DNA of 64,000 nt from contig NZ_AVPU01000009.1 of assembly GCF_000768355.1 (NCBI RefSeq), positions 1 through 64,000 on the forward strand, written 5' to 3'. Made by a program: the position numbers and the translations under genes. Below, in pieces: positions 27,060 to 37,531 of this stretch (position 1 is its first letter; each line of letters starts with the position of its first letter). Under the pieces are notes generated by a model. The model saw nothing but the letters and a program-made list of their open reading frames with translations. It was not told the DNA's origin and ran no database searches. The stretch comes from Lysobacter daejeonensis GH1-9 (GTDB taxonomy: Bacteria > Pseudomonadota > Gammaproteobacteria > Xanthomonadales > Xanthomonadaceae).

Positions 27060-28160
27060 TCACAGTGCACCCTTGGTGCTGGGCAGCTCATTGCCCTCAC
27101 GACGGATGGCTTGTCGCAGCGCGCGTGCCACCACCTTGAAACACGCCTCCACCTTGTGGTGGTCGTTGTCACCCGCCACGCGCAGGTTGAGGTTCAGGCC
27201 CGCGGTCTCACACAACGAGCGGAAGAAGTGCGGCACCAGTTCCGTGGGCATGTCGCCGACGCGCTCGCGCTTGAAGCCACCATCGAAGACGAAATAGGGC
27301 CGTCCGGAGAAGTCCAGTGCCGCCGACGCCAATGCCTCGTCCATCGGCAGCGTGAACGCCGCGCCGACGGGTTCCGCCTCGAAGCCGTAACGCCCGATAC
27401 CCCGCTTGTTGCCCAACGCTTCGCGCATGGCCTGGCCCAAGGCGAGCGCGCAGTCCTCGATGGTGTGGTGCTCGTCGATCTGCAGGTCGCCTTCGCACCG
27501 CAGCTGCAACGCGAAACCGCCGTGCTTTCCGATCTGTTCCAGCATGTGATCGAAGAATCCCAACCCCGTATGCACCAAAGGTTCGGCCACGCGATCAAGG
27601 TCCACATCGACGTGGATTCGGGTCTCGCGCGTGTTTCGCGCGACCGCGGCCGTGCGCGGCTGCTCCGCCAACGCGTGCGCGATGCCGGCCCAGTCCCACT
27701 CACCCCCGAACTGCTCCGTGCGCAACTGGAACGGACGAATGCCCAGGTTGCGCGCGAATGCGTTATCGGTTTCGCGGTCACCCACCATGGCGGAACGGGC
27801 CCAGTCGATGCTGCGGTCGCGCAGGTAGTGCAAAGCCAAGCCGATCCCTGGCTTGCGCGTCGGTGCGTTGTCGGCAGGGAAGCTCGTGTCGATCAACACC
27901 TCCCGGAAGCTGATGCCCTGACTTTCCAGCACCTGCATCATCAGGTTATGCGGGCCTTCAAACTGCTCGCGCGGGTACGACGCAGTGCCCAGTCCATCCT
28001 GGTTAGTGACCATGACGAACTGGTAGCCGGCGTCGCGCAGGCGCAACAGCGCGGGTACCACGCCGCGGACGAAGCGCAGCTTCTCGAAGGCATCCACCTG
28101 GAAATCGGCGGGTTCCTCGATGAGCGTGCCATCCCGGTCAATGAACAGGATCGGAGTCAT
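27060..28160 (-). CDS. hisB: Bifunctional histidinol-phosphatase / imidazoleglycerol-phosphate dehydratase
   Basis: This 366-residue fusion has an N-terminal HAD-type histidinol phosphatase ([30 protein letters not shown]; about residues 1-165) and a C-terminal IGP dehydratase ([29 protein letters not shown] and [17 protein letters not shown]; about 170-366). The zinc-binding loop of E. coli HisB (Cys-Pro-His ... Cys-x-Cys) is replaced by [14 protein letters not shown], so all the structural zinc ligands are absent. The HAD catalytic Asps remain. The start overlaps the hisC stop by 4 bases. Confidence 0.95.
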   Translation of the reverse strand: MTPILFIDRDGTLIEEPADFQVDAFEKLRFVRGVVPALLRLRDAGYQFVMVTNQDGLGTASYPREQFEGPHNLMMQVLESQGISFREVLIDTSFPADNAPTRKPGIGLALHYLRDRSIDWARSAMVGDRETDNAFARNLGIRPFQLRTEQFGGEWDWAGIAHALAEQPRTAAVARNTRETRIHVDVDLDRVAEPLVHTGLGFFDHMLEQIGKHGGFALQLRCEGDLQIDEHHTIEDCALALGQAMREALGNKRGIGRYGFEAEPVGAAFTLPMDEALASAALDFSGRPYFVFDGGFKRERVGDMPTELVPHFFRSLCETAGLNLNLRVAGDNDHHKVEACFKVVARALRQAIRREGNELPSTKGAL

Positions 28161-29296
28161 GCGGCTGCCTCCAACTGCGCCAGCGTCTCCAGCACGGCGT
28201 CATTCTGCTCACGGGTGCCCAGGCTGATGCGCAGCGCATCGGCGAGCCCCAATGCCTGGCGCATGTCGCGCACCACAATGCCGGCGGCCAGCAGGGCAGC
28301 ATAGACGGCACCCGGGTTTTCGAAACGCACCAGCAGGAAGTTGGCGCTGGATGGGTACACGCGCCGCACGCCCCGCACGCAGCGCAGCGCTTGCGCGAGC
28401 CTGGTGCGCTCCGCACAGGTGGTCGCCACGCGTCGCGCGGTCTCGGCGAGCACGTCGGGGGCCAACGCGCGGCATGCCAGGTCAACGCTAGGTTGGGGCA
28501 GCGGATACGGCGCCTGGCAACGCTGCAGCACCTCGATCAGCACCGGGTCTGCGATGACGCTACCGATGCGCGCTGCGGCCAGTGCGTGGGCCTTCGAGAG
28601 GGTCCTCAGCACGACTACGTTGCGCTGCGCGCCAAGGAGGCTGGTCGCGGAAGGGCCCTCGGCATATTCCTGGTACGCCTCGTCCACCACCACCAGCGCC
28701 TTGCCCTCCAGAGCACGTGCAAGCGCTGCCACCGCAGGCAGCGGCAGCGTGGCGCCGGACGGATTTCCAGGCGAACACAGAAACACGATCCGCGCCCCGG
28801 CATCACGTGAGGCCTGCTCCACGGCGTTGAAGTCGCAGGTGAACCCGTTGGCGGTCTCGACCAGCGGCGCTTCCACCACTGGCGTACCGTGCAGTCGAGC
28901 GCACACGGCATACATGCCGAATGTGGGCGGCGTCACCACGATCGCGTCGCCGCCGGGGCGGCACAGCGCGCGGATCAGCAGGTCAATGGGCTCATCGCTG
29001 CCCCGTCCCGCCAGCAGTTGCCCAGGTGCGCAGCCATACAGCGCTGCCAATGCCTTCCGCAGACGATCCGGCTGCGGTTGCGGGTAACGGCGGGCGGCGC
29101 CGCCGGCGTCGGCGCCATTGGGCCATGCGGCCTCATTGGCGTTGAGCCACACGCGGCCGTCAACCTTGTCGGTGCGGGCGGAACGGTAGCCGGCAAAGTC
29201 GCGAAGGTCCTCGCGCACCAGCAGCAACGGGTCTGCGGACAGCGCCTTCGCTGGCGGCGTGGTCGCAAGGGCTTCGGTGGGCGTCGGCGCGCTCAT
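28157..29296 (-). CDS. hisC: Histidinol-phosphate aminotransferase
   Basis: This 379-residue fold-type I PLP enzyme converts imidazole acetol-phosphate to histidinol-phosphate. Seen: [11 protein letters not shown] near the N-terminus, [25 protein letters not shown] with the PLP Asp, and the PLP lysine in [14 protein letters not shown]. The ATG at 29296 overlaps the hisD stop; the longer frame is rejected. It has about 15 extra N-terminal Ala/Pro/Thr residues compared with the shortest family members. Confidence 0.94.
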   Translation of the reverse strand: MSAPTPTEALATTPPAKALSADPLLLVREDLRDFAGYRSARTDKVDGRVWLNANEAAWPNGADAGGAARRYPQPQPDRLRKALAALYGCAPGQLLAGRGSDEPIDLLIRALCRPGGDAIVVTPPTFGMYAVCARLHGTPVVEAPLVETANGFTCDFNAVEQASRDAGARIVFLCSPGNPSGATLPLPAVAALARALEGKALVVVDEAYQEYAEGPSATSLLGAQRNVVVLRTLSKAHALAAARIGSVIADPVLIEVLQRCQAPYPLPQPSVDLACRALAPDVLAETARRVATTCAERTRLAQALRCVRGVRRVYPSSANFLLVRFENPGAVYAALLAAGIVVRDMRQALGLADALRISLGTREQNDAVLETLAQLEAAA

Positions 29297-30594
29297 GCGG
29301 CCACCTCGTCCAGCCGCAATGCGACCGCGAGCCGGTGCGCGTCCAACCCTTCCGCAGTCGCCAGCTCCACCGCGCACGGGCCAATCGCCGCAATGCCGTC
29401 ACGGCTCACTTCCTGGACGGTGATGGCCACCTGGAAACTGGCCACGTTGAGCCCACCCACGTAACGCGCCGCGCCGCTGGTGGGCAACACGTGGTTGGTA
29501 CCGCTGCAGTAGTCACCCAGCGCTTCCGGCGCCCAGTCACCCAGGAACACCGAGCCCGCCGCCTCCACCTGGGACAGCCAAGCGCGCGCATCGCGCAGGG
29601 CAAGGATGAGGTGTTCGGGCGCATACGCGTTGCTGATGTCGAACGCCTGCTGCAGCGTATCCACCTGGATCAGTCGCGAGGACTCCAATGCACGGCGCGC
29701 GACGCCGGCGCGCGACAGCATCGCGAGTTGCCGTTCCAGCTGTTCGGCCACGGCATCGATCAGCGCCGCGTCATCGGACAGCAGCAGCACCTGCGAATCC
29801 GGGCCGTGTTCGGCCTGCGATAGCAGGTCGGCGGCGACGAACGCAGGGTTGGCACCGGCATCCGCGATCACCAGCACCTCGGAAGGGCCGGCAGGCATGT
29901 CGATGGCGGCGCCACCTTCAACCATGGATACCTGGCGCTTGGCTTCGGTCACGTAGCCATTCCCCGGGCCGAAAAGCTTGTCGCACTTGGGCACCGACGC
30001 GGTGCCGAAGGCCATGGCCGCGATCGCCTGCACGCCGCCGACCTTGAACACCTGGCGCACGCCGCAGCGCATCGCGGCATACAGCACCGTGGGGTCGGCG
30101 CTGCCATCGGGGCGCGGCGGCGTGCACAGCACCACGTCGCGGCAACCTGCCAGCCGCGCGGGCACGCCCAGCATCAACGCGGTCGACGGCAAGGGTGCCG
30201 ACCCGGCGGGTACGTACAGACCCACGCGGGCAATCGGGCGCAACACGCGCTCGCAGCGAACGCCCGGCGCGGTGTCCATTGCATACTCGCGGGTCATGCC
30301 TTCGCGGTGGAACGCTTCGATGCGACCGGCGGCCTCATCAATCGCGTCGCGCAGCGCCGGCGTCAAGGCAGTAGCCGCAGCGGCACATTCGGCATCGGTA
30401 ACAGCCAACGCATCCATCGATACCTGGTCGAAACGCTCGGTCAGCTCGCGCACGGCGACATCGCCGCGGGCACGCACCTCCTCGATCAGCGTTGCCACCG
30501 CGGTACGGGTGTCGGCACTGGCCTGCTGCGCCGGACGACGCAGCGCCTGCACGCGCTCACTGGCGTCCAACGAACTCCACGACACGCGTTTCAT
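29293..30594 (-). CDS. hisD: Histidinol dehydrogenase
   Basis: This 433-residue enzyme performs the last two oxidations to histidine, using NAD and a bound zinc. Seen: [51 protein letters not shown] and the metal/catalytic [14 protein letters not shown] with Glu and His. The ATG at 30594 (MKRVSW) overlaps the hisG stop. A much longer frame that runs back across hisG is a shadow. Confidence 0.95.
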   Translation of the reverse strand: MKRVSWSSLDASERVQALRRPAQQASADTRTAVATLIEEVRARGDVAVRELTERFDQVSMDALAVTDAECAAAATALTPALRDAIDEAAGRIEAFHREGMTREYAMDTAPGVRCERVLRPIARVGLYVPAGSAPLPSTALMLGVPARLAGCRDVVLCTPPRPDGSADPTVLYAAMRCGVRQVFKVGGVQAIAAMAFGTASVPKCDKLFGPGNGYVTEAKRQVSMVEGGAAIDMPAGPSEVLVIADAGANPAFVAADLLSQAEHGPDSQVLLLSDDAALIDAVAEQLERQLAMLSRAGVARRALESSRLIQVDTLQQAFDISNAYAPEHLILALRDARAWLSQVEAAGSVFLGDWAPEALGDYCSGTNHVLPTSGAARYVGGLNVASFQVAITVQEVSRDGIAAIGPCAVELATAEGLDAHRLAVALRLDEVAA

Positions 30595-31505
30595 GCCAGC
30601 ATGCCCTCCACCGGCAGCACCATCAGGCCGCTGGCGCCGGCGCGCTTGAGGTCCTCCAGTCGCTGCCAGGTCACGGCGCCGTGGCACAGCGCCTGCAGGG
30701 CCATGCGGTCGGCGCCGTCCACCTGCATCACGGTAGGCGCCTCGGCGTCCGGCAGCAGCGGCAACAGCGTCGGCAGGTCGTTGCGACTCGCCTGGAACAT
30801 CAGCAATTTGCTCTTGCGCACGCGGATGGCGCCATCGAGGCGGCGCAGCAGCAGGTCGGCCAGTTCGCCACGCACGTCGTCGAAGGCCTCGACCGGTCCG
30901 GCAAGCACGGCCTCGCTCTGCAACAGGGTCAACACCGGCTTGAGCTGGTTGGCCGAGAGCGTGGCGCCGCTGGACACCAGGTCGCAGATCGCATCCGCCT
31001 GACCCAGCCGCGGCGCGATCTCCACCGATCCCGACAGCAACACCACGTCCGCGGCAATGCCCTGCGCTTGCAACCACTGGCGCAACAGTGCGGGGTAGCT
31101 GGTGGCGATGCGCTTTCCACCCAGTTGTTGGGGGCCCTGCCAGTCCCAGGCGTCGGGCACGGCGATATCGAGGCGACATCCGCCGAACCCCAACGCACGC
31201 CACTCGCGATAAGCAGGCACACGACCGCTTTCCACGCGGTCCTGGCCTTGCTCCTGCAGCACGTTGCGCCCCACCACGCCCAGGTCGCACACGCCATCGG
31301 CAATCAGGCCCGGGATGTCGTCATCGCGCACCAGCAGCAGGTCGACAGGCAGCGTTTCGCCGTAACAGAACAGGCGATCACGGCTTTCGCGCCAGCTCAG
31401 GCCGCAGGACGCCAGCAGCGCGCGCGCGGGATCGGCCAAGCGCCCCGACTTCTGGATGGCGATGCGGAGGCGATCGCGCCCTTGGGCGACATTGGGGGGA
31501 GACAT
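30591..31505 (-). CDS. hisG: ATP phosphoribosyltransferase (long form)
   Basis: HisG makes the first committed intermediate of histidine synthesis and is normally inhibited by histidine. The 304-residue length and the C-terminal segment [20 protein letters not shown]... with the ACT-like regulatory domain (about residues 230-304) identify the long, self-sufficient form that needs no HisZ. It starts 27 bases after the TrpR-like regulator gene, so both share the promoter at about 31870-31900. Confidence 0.95.
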   Translation of the reverse strand: MSPPNVAQGRDRLRIAIQKSGRLADPARALLASCGLSWRESRDRLFCYGETLPVDLLLVRDDDIPGLIADGVCDLGVVGRNVLQEQGQDRVESGRVPAYREWRALGFGGCRLDIAVPDAWDWQGPQQLGGKRIATSYPALLRQWLQAQGIAADVVLLSGSVEIAPRLGQADAICDLVSSGATLSANQLKPVLTLLQSEAVLAGPVEAFDDVRGELADLLLRRLDGAIRVRKSKLLMFQASRNDLPTLLPLLPDAEAPTVMQVDGADRMALQALCHGAVTWQRLEDLKRAGASGLMVLPVEGMLA

Positions 31506-31532
31506 GGGGGAGTTCTCTGTGGGATTCGGGAG

Positions 31533-31841
31533 TCAGGCGCCTTGGGCGACCGTCTGAAGCGCGGCGGCGTACCCGCCAGCACCGCGCTCCAACGTGCGCG
31601 CCACCCGGCCAACCGTGGTGACACTGACCTGGGTGCGCTCGTGGATCTCGCGGTAAGGGATGCCCTGAGCCACCAGTGGCACCACGCGCCAACGGTCGGC
31701 CATGGCCTCCAGCTCGGCGGGGGTGCACAGATCCTCGAGGAAGGCGGCGACGGCCTGGGGCGTATCCAGCCGTGCCAACACCTCAGCCAGCCCGGACGCG
31801 GCAACTTCGGTTTCATTGGGCTCGTGGGGGCGGCGCTTCAT
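31533..31841 (-). CDS. TrpR/YerC-family regulator heading the his operon
   Basis: This 102-residue protein of the TrpR superfamily (YerC/YecD type) has the helix ALEDLCTPAEL-like segment (FLEDLCTPAELEAMADRW) and the helix-turn-helix IPYREIHERTQVSVTTVGRV. Its gene is the first of the histidine operon. In comparative-genomics work on xanthomonads a TrpR-like protein in this position has been proposed as the histidine-operon repressor (called HisR). A near-perfect 24-bp palindrome lies 12 bases upstream over the promoter. I infer that the protein binds it and represses itself and the his genes, with histidine or its tRNA status as the signal. Confidence 0.85.
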   Translation of the reverse strand: MKRRPHEPNETEVAASGLAEVLARLDTPQAVAAFLEDLCTPAELEAMADRWRVVPLVAQGIPYREIHERTQVSVTTVGRVARTLERGAGGYAAALQTVAQGA

Positions 31842-31853
31842 GGCTGCTGAGTC

Positions 31854-31877
31854 AATGTATTAACGTGTTAATACATT
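31854..31877 (-). promoter_or_regulatory. Operator palindrome of the his operon
   Basis: The arms AATGTATTAA and TTAATACATT are perfect inverted repeats around CGTG; counting the outer C-G of the centre, 11 bp pair. It is very AT-rich in a GC-rich genome, which makes chance unlikely. It overlaps the -10 region and lies 12 bases before the regulator start codon. It is the best candidate operator for the TrpR-like protein. Confidence 0.75.
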
Positions 31878-31901
31878 ATTGCAAGAAAAAACCGCAGTCA
31901 A
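31873..31901 (-). promoter_or_regulatory. Putative sigma-70 promoter of the his operon
   Basis: On the minus strand, -35 TTGACT (31896-31901) and -10 TAATGT (31873-31878) are separated by exactly 17 bases. The -35 is near consensus; the -10 is moderate and lies inside the palindrome. Confidence 0.6.
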
Positions 31902-31992
31902 GTCCATTGACCTACACAACCTGAATCCGTGGGATAGACTGCCCGGGCGAGGCTTGAGCTGGCGTCCGACGGCGCAGGGGGGTTAAGCACGC

Positions 31993-33819
31993 ATGGGATG
32001 GCTATGCCGCGTACGCTGCATCCTGTTTGCCTTGGCCGTGGTATTGGCCAGCGGCAACGCGCGCGCGGAGCGTGGCGTGGATCTCCAGCCGGACCTCCCC
32101 ATCGTTCATCTGGCCCCCTGGACCCACTACTTCCATGACACCGGCGCGGTCGCCGACTTCGACAGCGCGCGCGCCGCATTCGACACGGAGCGGTTCCAAC
32201 CCCTGCCCTCGCAGAACCCGTCATTCGGTTTCAAGGAAGGCGCGTTCTGGTTCCATGTCCGCCTGACCAACCATGACCCGATGGAACCGCGCTGGCTGCT
32301 GGTCCAGCAGTACGCGCTCAGCGACCACATCGACGTCTACGCCAGTTACGCCGACGGCCGCGTGGTGCACCGGATAGGAGGCGATGCCCTGGCGTTCAAC
32401 GCGCGCAGCATCCGTTACCGCCACCCCAATTTCATGCTCGACCTGCCGGTCGACCAACCGGTGGATGTCTTCGTGCGGGTGCAGAGCCAGAGCTCGATGC
32501 AGGTGCCGCTGGTCCTGTACACACCGTCGGCCTTCACCGAAATGTCGCGCGACGCGCAATTCGCGATGGGGCTTTACTACGGCATCCTCATGGCGCTGTT
32601 CTTCTACAACCTCGTGTTGTGGCAATCGTTGCGCGACTCCAGTTACGGCTGGTACTTGCTGCACGTCACGGCGTTTGGACTGGTGCTGTTCACGCTGAAT
32701 GGCCTGGGCTACGAATACCTGTGGCCCGCGTCGCCCTGGCTGCAGGATCGATCGGTGCCGCTGTCCATCTGCCTGGCACAGATCGGGATGCAGCAGTTCG
32801 CGCGTTCGTTCCTGGGCCTCAAGGTGCGCTGGCCCCTGGGGGACCGGGTGGGGCTGGCGATGATCGCCTTCTTCGTCGCCTGGGGCATCGCGTCGGTGTT
32901 CCTGCCCTACCGCATCGCCACACCCGTTGCCTCGCTGGCGGTGTTTGCCAGCATCGTCTGGATCGCGCTGGAGGCGGTGGTGGTAACCCGCAGCGGTTAT
33001 CGGCCCGCGCGGCTGTTCCTGCTGGCGTGGGGCATGTTCCTGCTGGGGACCGGCATGTTTGCCGCCGTGGCCTTCGCGCAACTGCCCAAGAGCTTCATGA
33101 CCGACTACGGGGTGCAGATCGGCTCGGCGCTGGAGATGCTGTTGCTGTCCGTGGCGCTGGGTTACCGCTACTCATCGCTGCGCAACGAGAACGAAAGGGT
33201 GGTGCGCGAGGCGAAGGAGCAACTGGAACACAAGGTGGAGCAACGCACATCCGAGCTGAGCAACGCACTCGCACAGCTTGGGGATGCGCATGCGCGCCTG
33301 CGTGAATCCAGCCAGCGGGACGGCCTGACCGGCCTGCACACGCGCATGCATTTCCATGAGCGGTTCGCCCCGTTGACGGCCTACGCCCGCGAACATCGGC
33401 ACCCGGTGACGCTGTTGATGATCGACCTGGACCACTTCAAGCACATCAACGATGAATACGGGCATCTGGTCGGCGACGAATGCCTGCGGTGGGCCGCCCA
33501 TGTAATCGGCCAGGCCCTGCGCCCGCACAATGCCCTGCTCGCCCGGTTTGGCGGCGAGGAGTTCGTGGCCGCCCTGCCCGGCAAGGATCTTGTTGAAGGG
33601 CTTGCCACCGCCGAAGCCATCCGCGCAGCGCTCAACACTGCGCCTTGCGAAGCCGGTGGCCGCTCGCTACCCCTCAGCGCCAGTATCGGCATGCACGTGC
33701 TGGAAACGCACATGCAGTGCACGATCGAAACAGCGCTGCAGATGGCTGACGAAGCGCTGTACCGCGCCAAGGCCGAAGGCCGCAATTGCATCCGCACGTC
33801 GACCCCGCGCGCGGCGTAA
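31993..33819 (+). CDS. 7TM-DISM membrane diguanylate cyclase
   Basis: This 608-residue protein has a signal peptide (about residues 1-25), a periplasmic 7TMR-DISMED2 sensor domain (about 30-175), seven membrane helices (about 185-395), a short coiled coil (about 395-440) and a C-terminal GGDEF domain with GGEEF at 520-524 and DGLTGLHTR, MIDLDHFKHIND before it. The active site looks complete, so it should make cyclic-di-GMP. The position of the RxxD inhibitory site is not conserved (RPHN nearby), so product inhibition may be weak. It is divergent from the his operon regulator gene. The ligand is unknown; DISMED2 domains often bind carbohydrates. Confidence 0.92.
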   Translation: MGWLCRVRCILFALAVVLASGNARAERGVDLQPDLPIVHLAPWTHYFHDTGAVADFDSARAAFDTERFQPLPSQNPSFGFKEGAFWFHVRLTNHDPMEPRWLLVQQYALSDHIDVYASYADGRVVHRIGGDALAFNARSIRYRHPNFMLDLPVDQPVDVFVRVQSQSSMQVPLVLYTPSAFTEMSRDAQFAMGLYYGILMALFFYNLVLWQSLRDSSYGWYLLHVTAFGLVLFTLNGLGYEYLWPASPWLQDRSVPLSICLAQIGMQQFARSFLGLKVRWPLGDRVGLAMIAFFVAWGIASVFLPYRIATPVASLAVFASIVWIALEAVVVTRSGYRPARLFLLAWGMFLLGTGMFAAVAFAQLPKSFMTDYGVQIGSALEMLLLSVALGYRYSSLRNENERVVREAKEQLEHKVEQRTSELSNALAQLGDAHARLRESSQRDGLTGLHTRMHFHERFAPLTAYAREHRHPVTLLMIDLDHFKHINDEYGHLVGDECLRWAAHVIGQALRPHNALLARFGGEEFVAALPGKDLVEGLATAEAIRAALNTAPCEAGGRSLPLSASIGMHVLETHMQCTIETALQMADEALYRAKAEGRNCIRTSTPRAA

Positions 33820-33917
33820 GCGCGGGGCCGTCAATGTCAGGGCTGCGTCTTCGTCACGGCTGAAGCGGACGGCGGCCGTTCCCGATGGCGCATTGGCGCC
33901 ACCGGGCAGGCCAGGCC

Positions 33918-35810
33918 TTACGTGCCTTTCGCGGCCGAGAGAATGTGCCCTTCGCGCTCCAGGCGGACCACGAGACCGATCTCGCCATCCAGCGCGCGGT
34001 CGCGATCCAGGAACGGGATCTGGGCACGGAGGGCGGCATGGGCCGCGGCGACGGCGCGGCCGGGACGGAACTCCGCTGCCGACGACAGCTCCTGGCGCAG
34101 GCCCTCGACCTCGGCAAGGAAGCCTTCGCGGTCCGGCGAGCCCGGAATGGGCGCGCCCGACACCTTGGAGGCCAGCGACTCGGCGTCGGCCCGGTCAGCC
34201 AGGCCACGTGCCGCGTTGATCATGTCGCGGCGCAGGTCCAGCGCCTGGGCGGCGGTGTACAGCTCCAGCGCCAGCACCTTGCCCAGGTCGTCGGCCATCG
34301 CCAGCACGTGGCGTGCCTCGTTGGCACCCATCGACACGTGGTCCTCGGCATTGGCACTGGTCGGGATCGAATACACCGACGCCGGGTGCGCACGGCTGGC
34401 AAGGTCGTTGACGATGGCCGCGGCGGTGTACTGCACGATCATGTGGCCGGACTCGGTGGAATCCTCGTTGCCGATCAGGAAACCCGGCAGGCCGTCGTTG
34501 GTGGCCGGGTCGACCAGCTTGTTGAGGCGACGCTCGGAGATGCTGGCCAGCACCGGGATCGCAGCCTTCACGTAGCTCATCGCCAGCGCCAGCGGCATGC
34601 CGTGGAAATGGCCGGCGGAGATCACCTGCTCCTCCACGTGCTGCTTCTGCGCGTCCGGGAACACGATCGGGTTGTCGGTCAGCGCATTGAGCTCGACGTC
34701 CAGCACGCGCGCGGCCTGGGCGATAGCGTCGCGCACCGCGCCGTGCACCTGCGGGATGCAACGCAACGAGTACGCGTCCTGCGGCTGGTGCTTCTTGCCG
34801 CCGCGGAACGGACGGAAGCGGGTGTAGAACTTCTCGCGTCCATGGCGCTGGGTGAACGGCACCCAGTCCCAGCCGATGTCGAAGCGCAGCGCCTGCGAAT
34901 CCGGCGTGTCCCAGCTGCCCGGCTGCCACGCGCGGAACTTCGGCACCAGGTGGTACGGGATGTCAGACAGCGTGGAGCCTTCGAGCAGGCGACGCAGGTT
35001 GGCCGCGACCTGCACCTGGCCCGGATGGGGGCGCAGGGCGTGCACCTCCTCGGCGAACGCGCCAAGCCGGCCGGCGAAAGCGTCGATGGTCATGGCGGCC
35101 GCCAGGTCGGCGGTGTCGGCCAGCTTCTCCAGGCGATCCAGCGCCAGCACGCCGGTGGCGAGCATCTGCGCGGTACCGTTGTTGAGGGCGAGGCCTTCCT
35201 TGTAGGACAAGGTCACCGGCGACAGGCCGGCGCGCTGGAGCGCCTCGCCACCCGGCATGCGCTCGCCCTGGTAGAAGGCTTCGCCCCCGCCCAGCAACAC
35301 GATGGCCAGGTGGGACAGCGGCGCGAGGTCGCCGCTGGCGCCCACCGAACCCAACTGCGGCACCACCGGTACGATGCCGGCATTGAGCATGGCGGCCAGC
35401 GCTTCCAGCGTCTGCACGCGGATGCCCGAATGCCCGCGCATCAGCGTGTTGATGCGGATGCACAGCATGGCGCGCACCACGTCCGGCGCAAACGGCTCAC
35501 CCACGCACACCGCGTGGGTCACGATCAGGTTGCGCTGCAGTTCCTCGTGCAGGGTTTCCTGGGAAGGCTGCGCGCCCGGCAGTTCGTCGCGCAAGTGGTG
35601 CGCGCCCAGCAGGCGGTCGGCGTTGCTGCCAAAGCCGGTGGAGACGCCGTAGATCGGCTCTTCGCGACGTACCTGCTCGGCAAGGAAATCGGCAGCGCGG
35701 GCCACCGCGGGCAGCTGCGCGGGGTCAAGTTCAATCTTGGCGCCACGGGCGACGGAAACCAGTTGGGCGCGCGTCAGCGAGCGCCCATCAAGACGTACGT
35801 TTGCGTTCAT
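33918..35810 (-). CDS. hutH: Aromatic amino-acid (histidine-type) ammonia-lyase, extended form
   Basis: The enzyme forms an MIO cofactor from ASG (residues 158-160 in [14 protein letters not shown]) and removes ammonia from an aromatic amino acid. The selectivity position reads Thr98-His99, close to the Ser-His of histidine ammonia-lyases. At 630 residues it is about 120 longer than usual HutH (about 510): one insertion at about 288-340 (rich in Trp, Arg and Phe) and a C-terminal extension of about 70. The Glu equivalent to the catalytic Glu414 of Pseudomonas HutH aligns with Asp469 by eye. hutU, hutI and hutG are absent here. It overlaps hisS by 4 bases. Histidine specificity is probable but not proven. 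Confidence 0.8.
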   Translation of the reverse strand: MNANVRLDGRSLTRAQLVSVARGAKIELDPAQLPAVARAADFLAEQVRREEPIYGVSTGFGSNADRLLGAHHLRDELPGAQPSQETLHEELQRNLIVTHAVCVGEPFAPDVVRAMLCIRINTLMRGHSGIRVQTLEALAAMLNAGIVPVVPQLGSVGASGDLAPLSHLAIVLLGGGEAFYQGERMPGGEALQRAGLSPVTLSYKEGLALNNGTAQMLATGVLALDRLEKLADTADLAAAMTIDAFAGRLGAFAEEVHALRPHPGQVQVAANLRRLLEGSTLSDIPYHLVPKFRAWQPGSWDTPDSQALRFDIGWDWVPFTQRHGREKFYTRFRPFRGGKKHQPQDAYSLRCIPQVHGAVRDAIAQAARVLDVELNALTDNPIVFPDAQKQHVEEQVISAGHFHGMPLALAMSYVKAAIPVLASISERRLNKLVDPATNDGLPGFLIGNEDSTESGHMIVQYTAAAIVNDLASRAHPASVYSIPTSANAEDHVSMGANEARHVLAMADDLGKVLALELYTAAQALDLRRDMINAARGLADRADAESLASKVSGAPIPGSPDREGFLAEVEGLRQELSSAAEFRPGRAVAAAHAALRAQIPFLDRDRALDGEIGLVVRLEREGHILSAAKGT

Positions 35811-37252
35811 GTGTTCTGCAAAGCCTCGGCCTGTGCCAGCTCCACGCGCAGGGTTCGCGCCAACTCGCCACGGGCCACTTCGAATTGATCCTCACGGCGC
35901 AGGTCCTTGACCGTCACCGTCCCCTTGGAAATCTCGTCTTCACCCAGCACCACCACGAAGCGGATACCCGCCCGGTCAGCGTACTTGAACTGCTTGCCCA
36001 GCTTGGAGGGCTCCATCACCACTTCGGTGTTGAGGCCGCCGTGGCGCAGCTCGCCGGCGATGGCCAGGCAGTGCGGCAGGTGCGCCGCGTCCATCTGCGT
36101 CACCAGCACCTGTACGGTGCTTGCGGCACTGTCGACGATGCCGGCCTCGCGCAACTGCCAGAACAACCGGGTCAGGCCGATGGAGATGCCCACGCCGGGC
36201 AGCTTCGACTTGGTGTAGTGGCTGGCGAGGTCCTCATAGCGACCGCCCGAACAGATCGAGCCGATCTGCGGGTAGTCGTTGAGCGTGGTCTCGTACACGG
36301 TACCCGTGTAGTAATCCAGGCCGCGTGCGATGGAGAAGTTGAGCGCGTAATTGGCCTCCGGCACGCCCATGGCACGCACCAGCTCCAGCACTTCGCGCAA
36401 CTCGGCCACGCCTTCGCGCAGGGCTTCGTTGCCCTCGCCCAGGGCGTCCAGGTGGGCGACCGCATCGGCATGCGAGGTAGAACGCACCTTGACGAACTGC
36501 ATGATGCGATCGACCCCGTCGGCCGGCAGGTTGAAACCCTCACCGGTCAGCGTTTCACGCACATAGTCCTCGCCGCGCTTGTCGAGTTTGTCGACCTCGC
36601 GCAGTACCAGCGCCTGCAGCGCCGGGTCGGCCACGCCCTGCGCCTCGAAGAAGCCACGCATCAGCTTGCGGTTGTTGAGCTGGATGGTGAACGCGCCGAT
36701 GTTCATCTCGGAGAACACCGCGTGGATCACCGCCGGCAGCTCGGCATCGAAACGCACGCTCAGCGCATCCTTGCCGATGACGTCGATGTCGCACTGGTAG
36801 AACTCACGGAAGCGACCGCGCTGGGCACGCTCGCCGCGGTACACGCGCTGCATCTGGTAGCGGCGGAACGGGAACGCGAGGTCGTGCTCATGCTCGGCCA
36901 CATAGCGGGCCAGCGGCACGGTCAGGTCGAAGCGCATGGCCATTTCCGGGCGGGCCAGTTCGCGCGCTGCGGCGCGGACCTGCTCGGCATCCTGACCGGC
37001 CTCCACCGCGGCGGACACGGCGTTGAGACCGTTCTCCAGCGCTCCGGTGGACTGCACGAAATACACCTGCCGCTCGGTTTCGCCGCCGGACTTGGTGAGC
37101 AAGACCTCCGACAGCTCCATCACCGGCGTTTCCACCGGGAGGAAACCAAAGCGCTCGAAATTGCGGCGGATCGTGTCCAGCATGCGCTGGAAGGCGATCT
37201 GGTCAGGGGGCAGCAGCTCCATGACCCCAGGTGGGGTGCGCGGCTTGATCAA
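35807..37252 (-). CDS. hisS: Histidyl-tRNA synthetase
   Basis: This 481-residue class II synthetase charges tRNA-His. Seen: motif 2 around [23 protein letters not shown]-like sequence ([15 protein letters not shown]), the two histidine-binding stretches YYTGTVYE and SGGRYEDL, and a C-terminal anticodon-binding domain. The start is the TTG at 37252 ([14 protein letters not shown]), which restores the usual N-terminus; an ATG at 37222 is possible and would lose ten residues. No ribosome site is clear. The stop overlaps the hutH start. Confidence 0.92.
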   Translation of the reverse strand: MIKPRTPPGVMELLPPDQIAFQRMLDTIRRNFERFGFLPVETPVMELSEVLLTKSGGETERQVYFVQSTGALENGLNAVSAAVEAGQDAEQVRAAARELARPEMAMRFDLTVPLARYVAEHEHDLAFPFRRYQMQRVYRGERAQRGRFREFYQCDIDVIGKDALSVRFDAELPAVIHAVFSEMNIGAFTIQLNNRKLMRGFFEAQGVADPALQALVLREVDKLDKRGEDYVRETLTGEGFNLPADGVDRIMQFVKVRSTSHADAVAHLDALGEGNEALREGVAELREVLELVRAMGVPEANYALNFSIARGLDYYTGTVYETTLNDYPQIGSICSGGRYEDLASHYTKSKLPGVGISIGLTRLFWQLREAGIVDSAASTVQVLVTQMDAAHLPHCLAIAGELRHGGLNTEVVMEPSKLGKQFKYADRAGIRFVVVLGEDEISKGTVTVKDLRREDQFEVARGELARTLRVELAQAEALQNT

Positions 37253-37372
37253 GCGGGTCACCAGCAATAGCGGATATGTGGCCGTACAGTTTAACGGGCG
37301 GCGCGGCCCTGGTGCCTGTCGAGGGCCTCGCGCTTCCGACGACGGGCCTATGAAAATTTTTTGCACCGCCTA

Positions 37373-37401
37373 TTGCCGAGACGCGGATGAATCTCTAGAA
37401 T
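37373..37401 (+). promoter_or_regulatory. Promoter of tRNA-Pro
   Basis: -35 TTGCCG (37373-37378) and -10 TAGAAT (37396-37401) with a 17-base spacer lie 12 bases before the tRNA, a standard sigma-70 arrangement. Confidence 0.8.
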
Positions 37402-37413
37402 GCACGGCTCAGT

Positions 37414-37490
<77 letters not shown>

Positions 37491-37508
37491 AAATCATGCA
37501 GTTCAATC

Positions 37509-37531
37509 AAGCCGGCGATGCCGGCTTTTTT
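37509..37531 (+). terminator. Terminator of tRNA-Pro
   Basis: An 8-bp stem AAGCCGGC / GCCGGCTT with loop GAT is followed by a T-run (TTTTT), 18 bases after the tRNA. Confidence 0.85.

Noticed and set aside
33885-35888. 667-residue plus-strand frame
   Set aside because: Shadow of hutH on the opposite strand.
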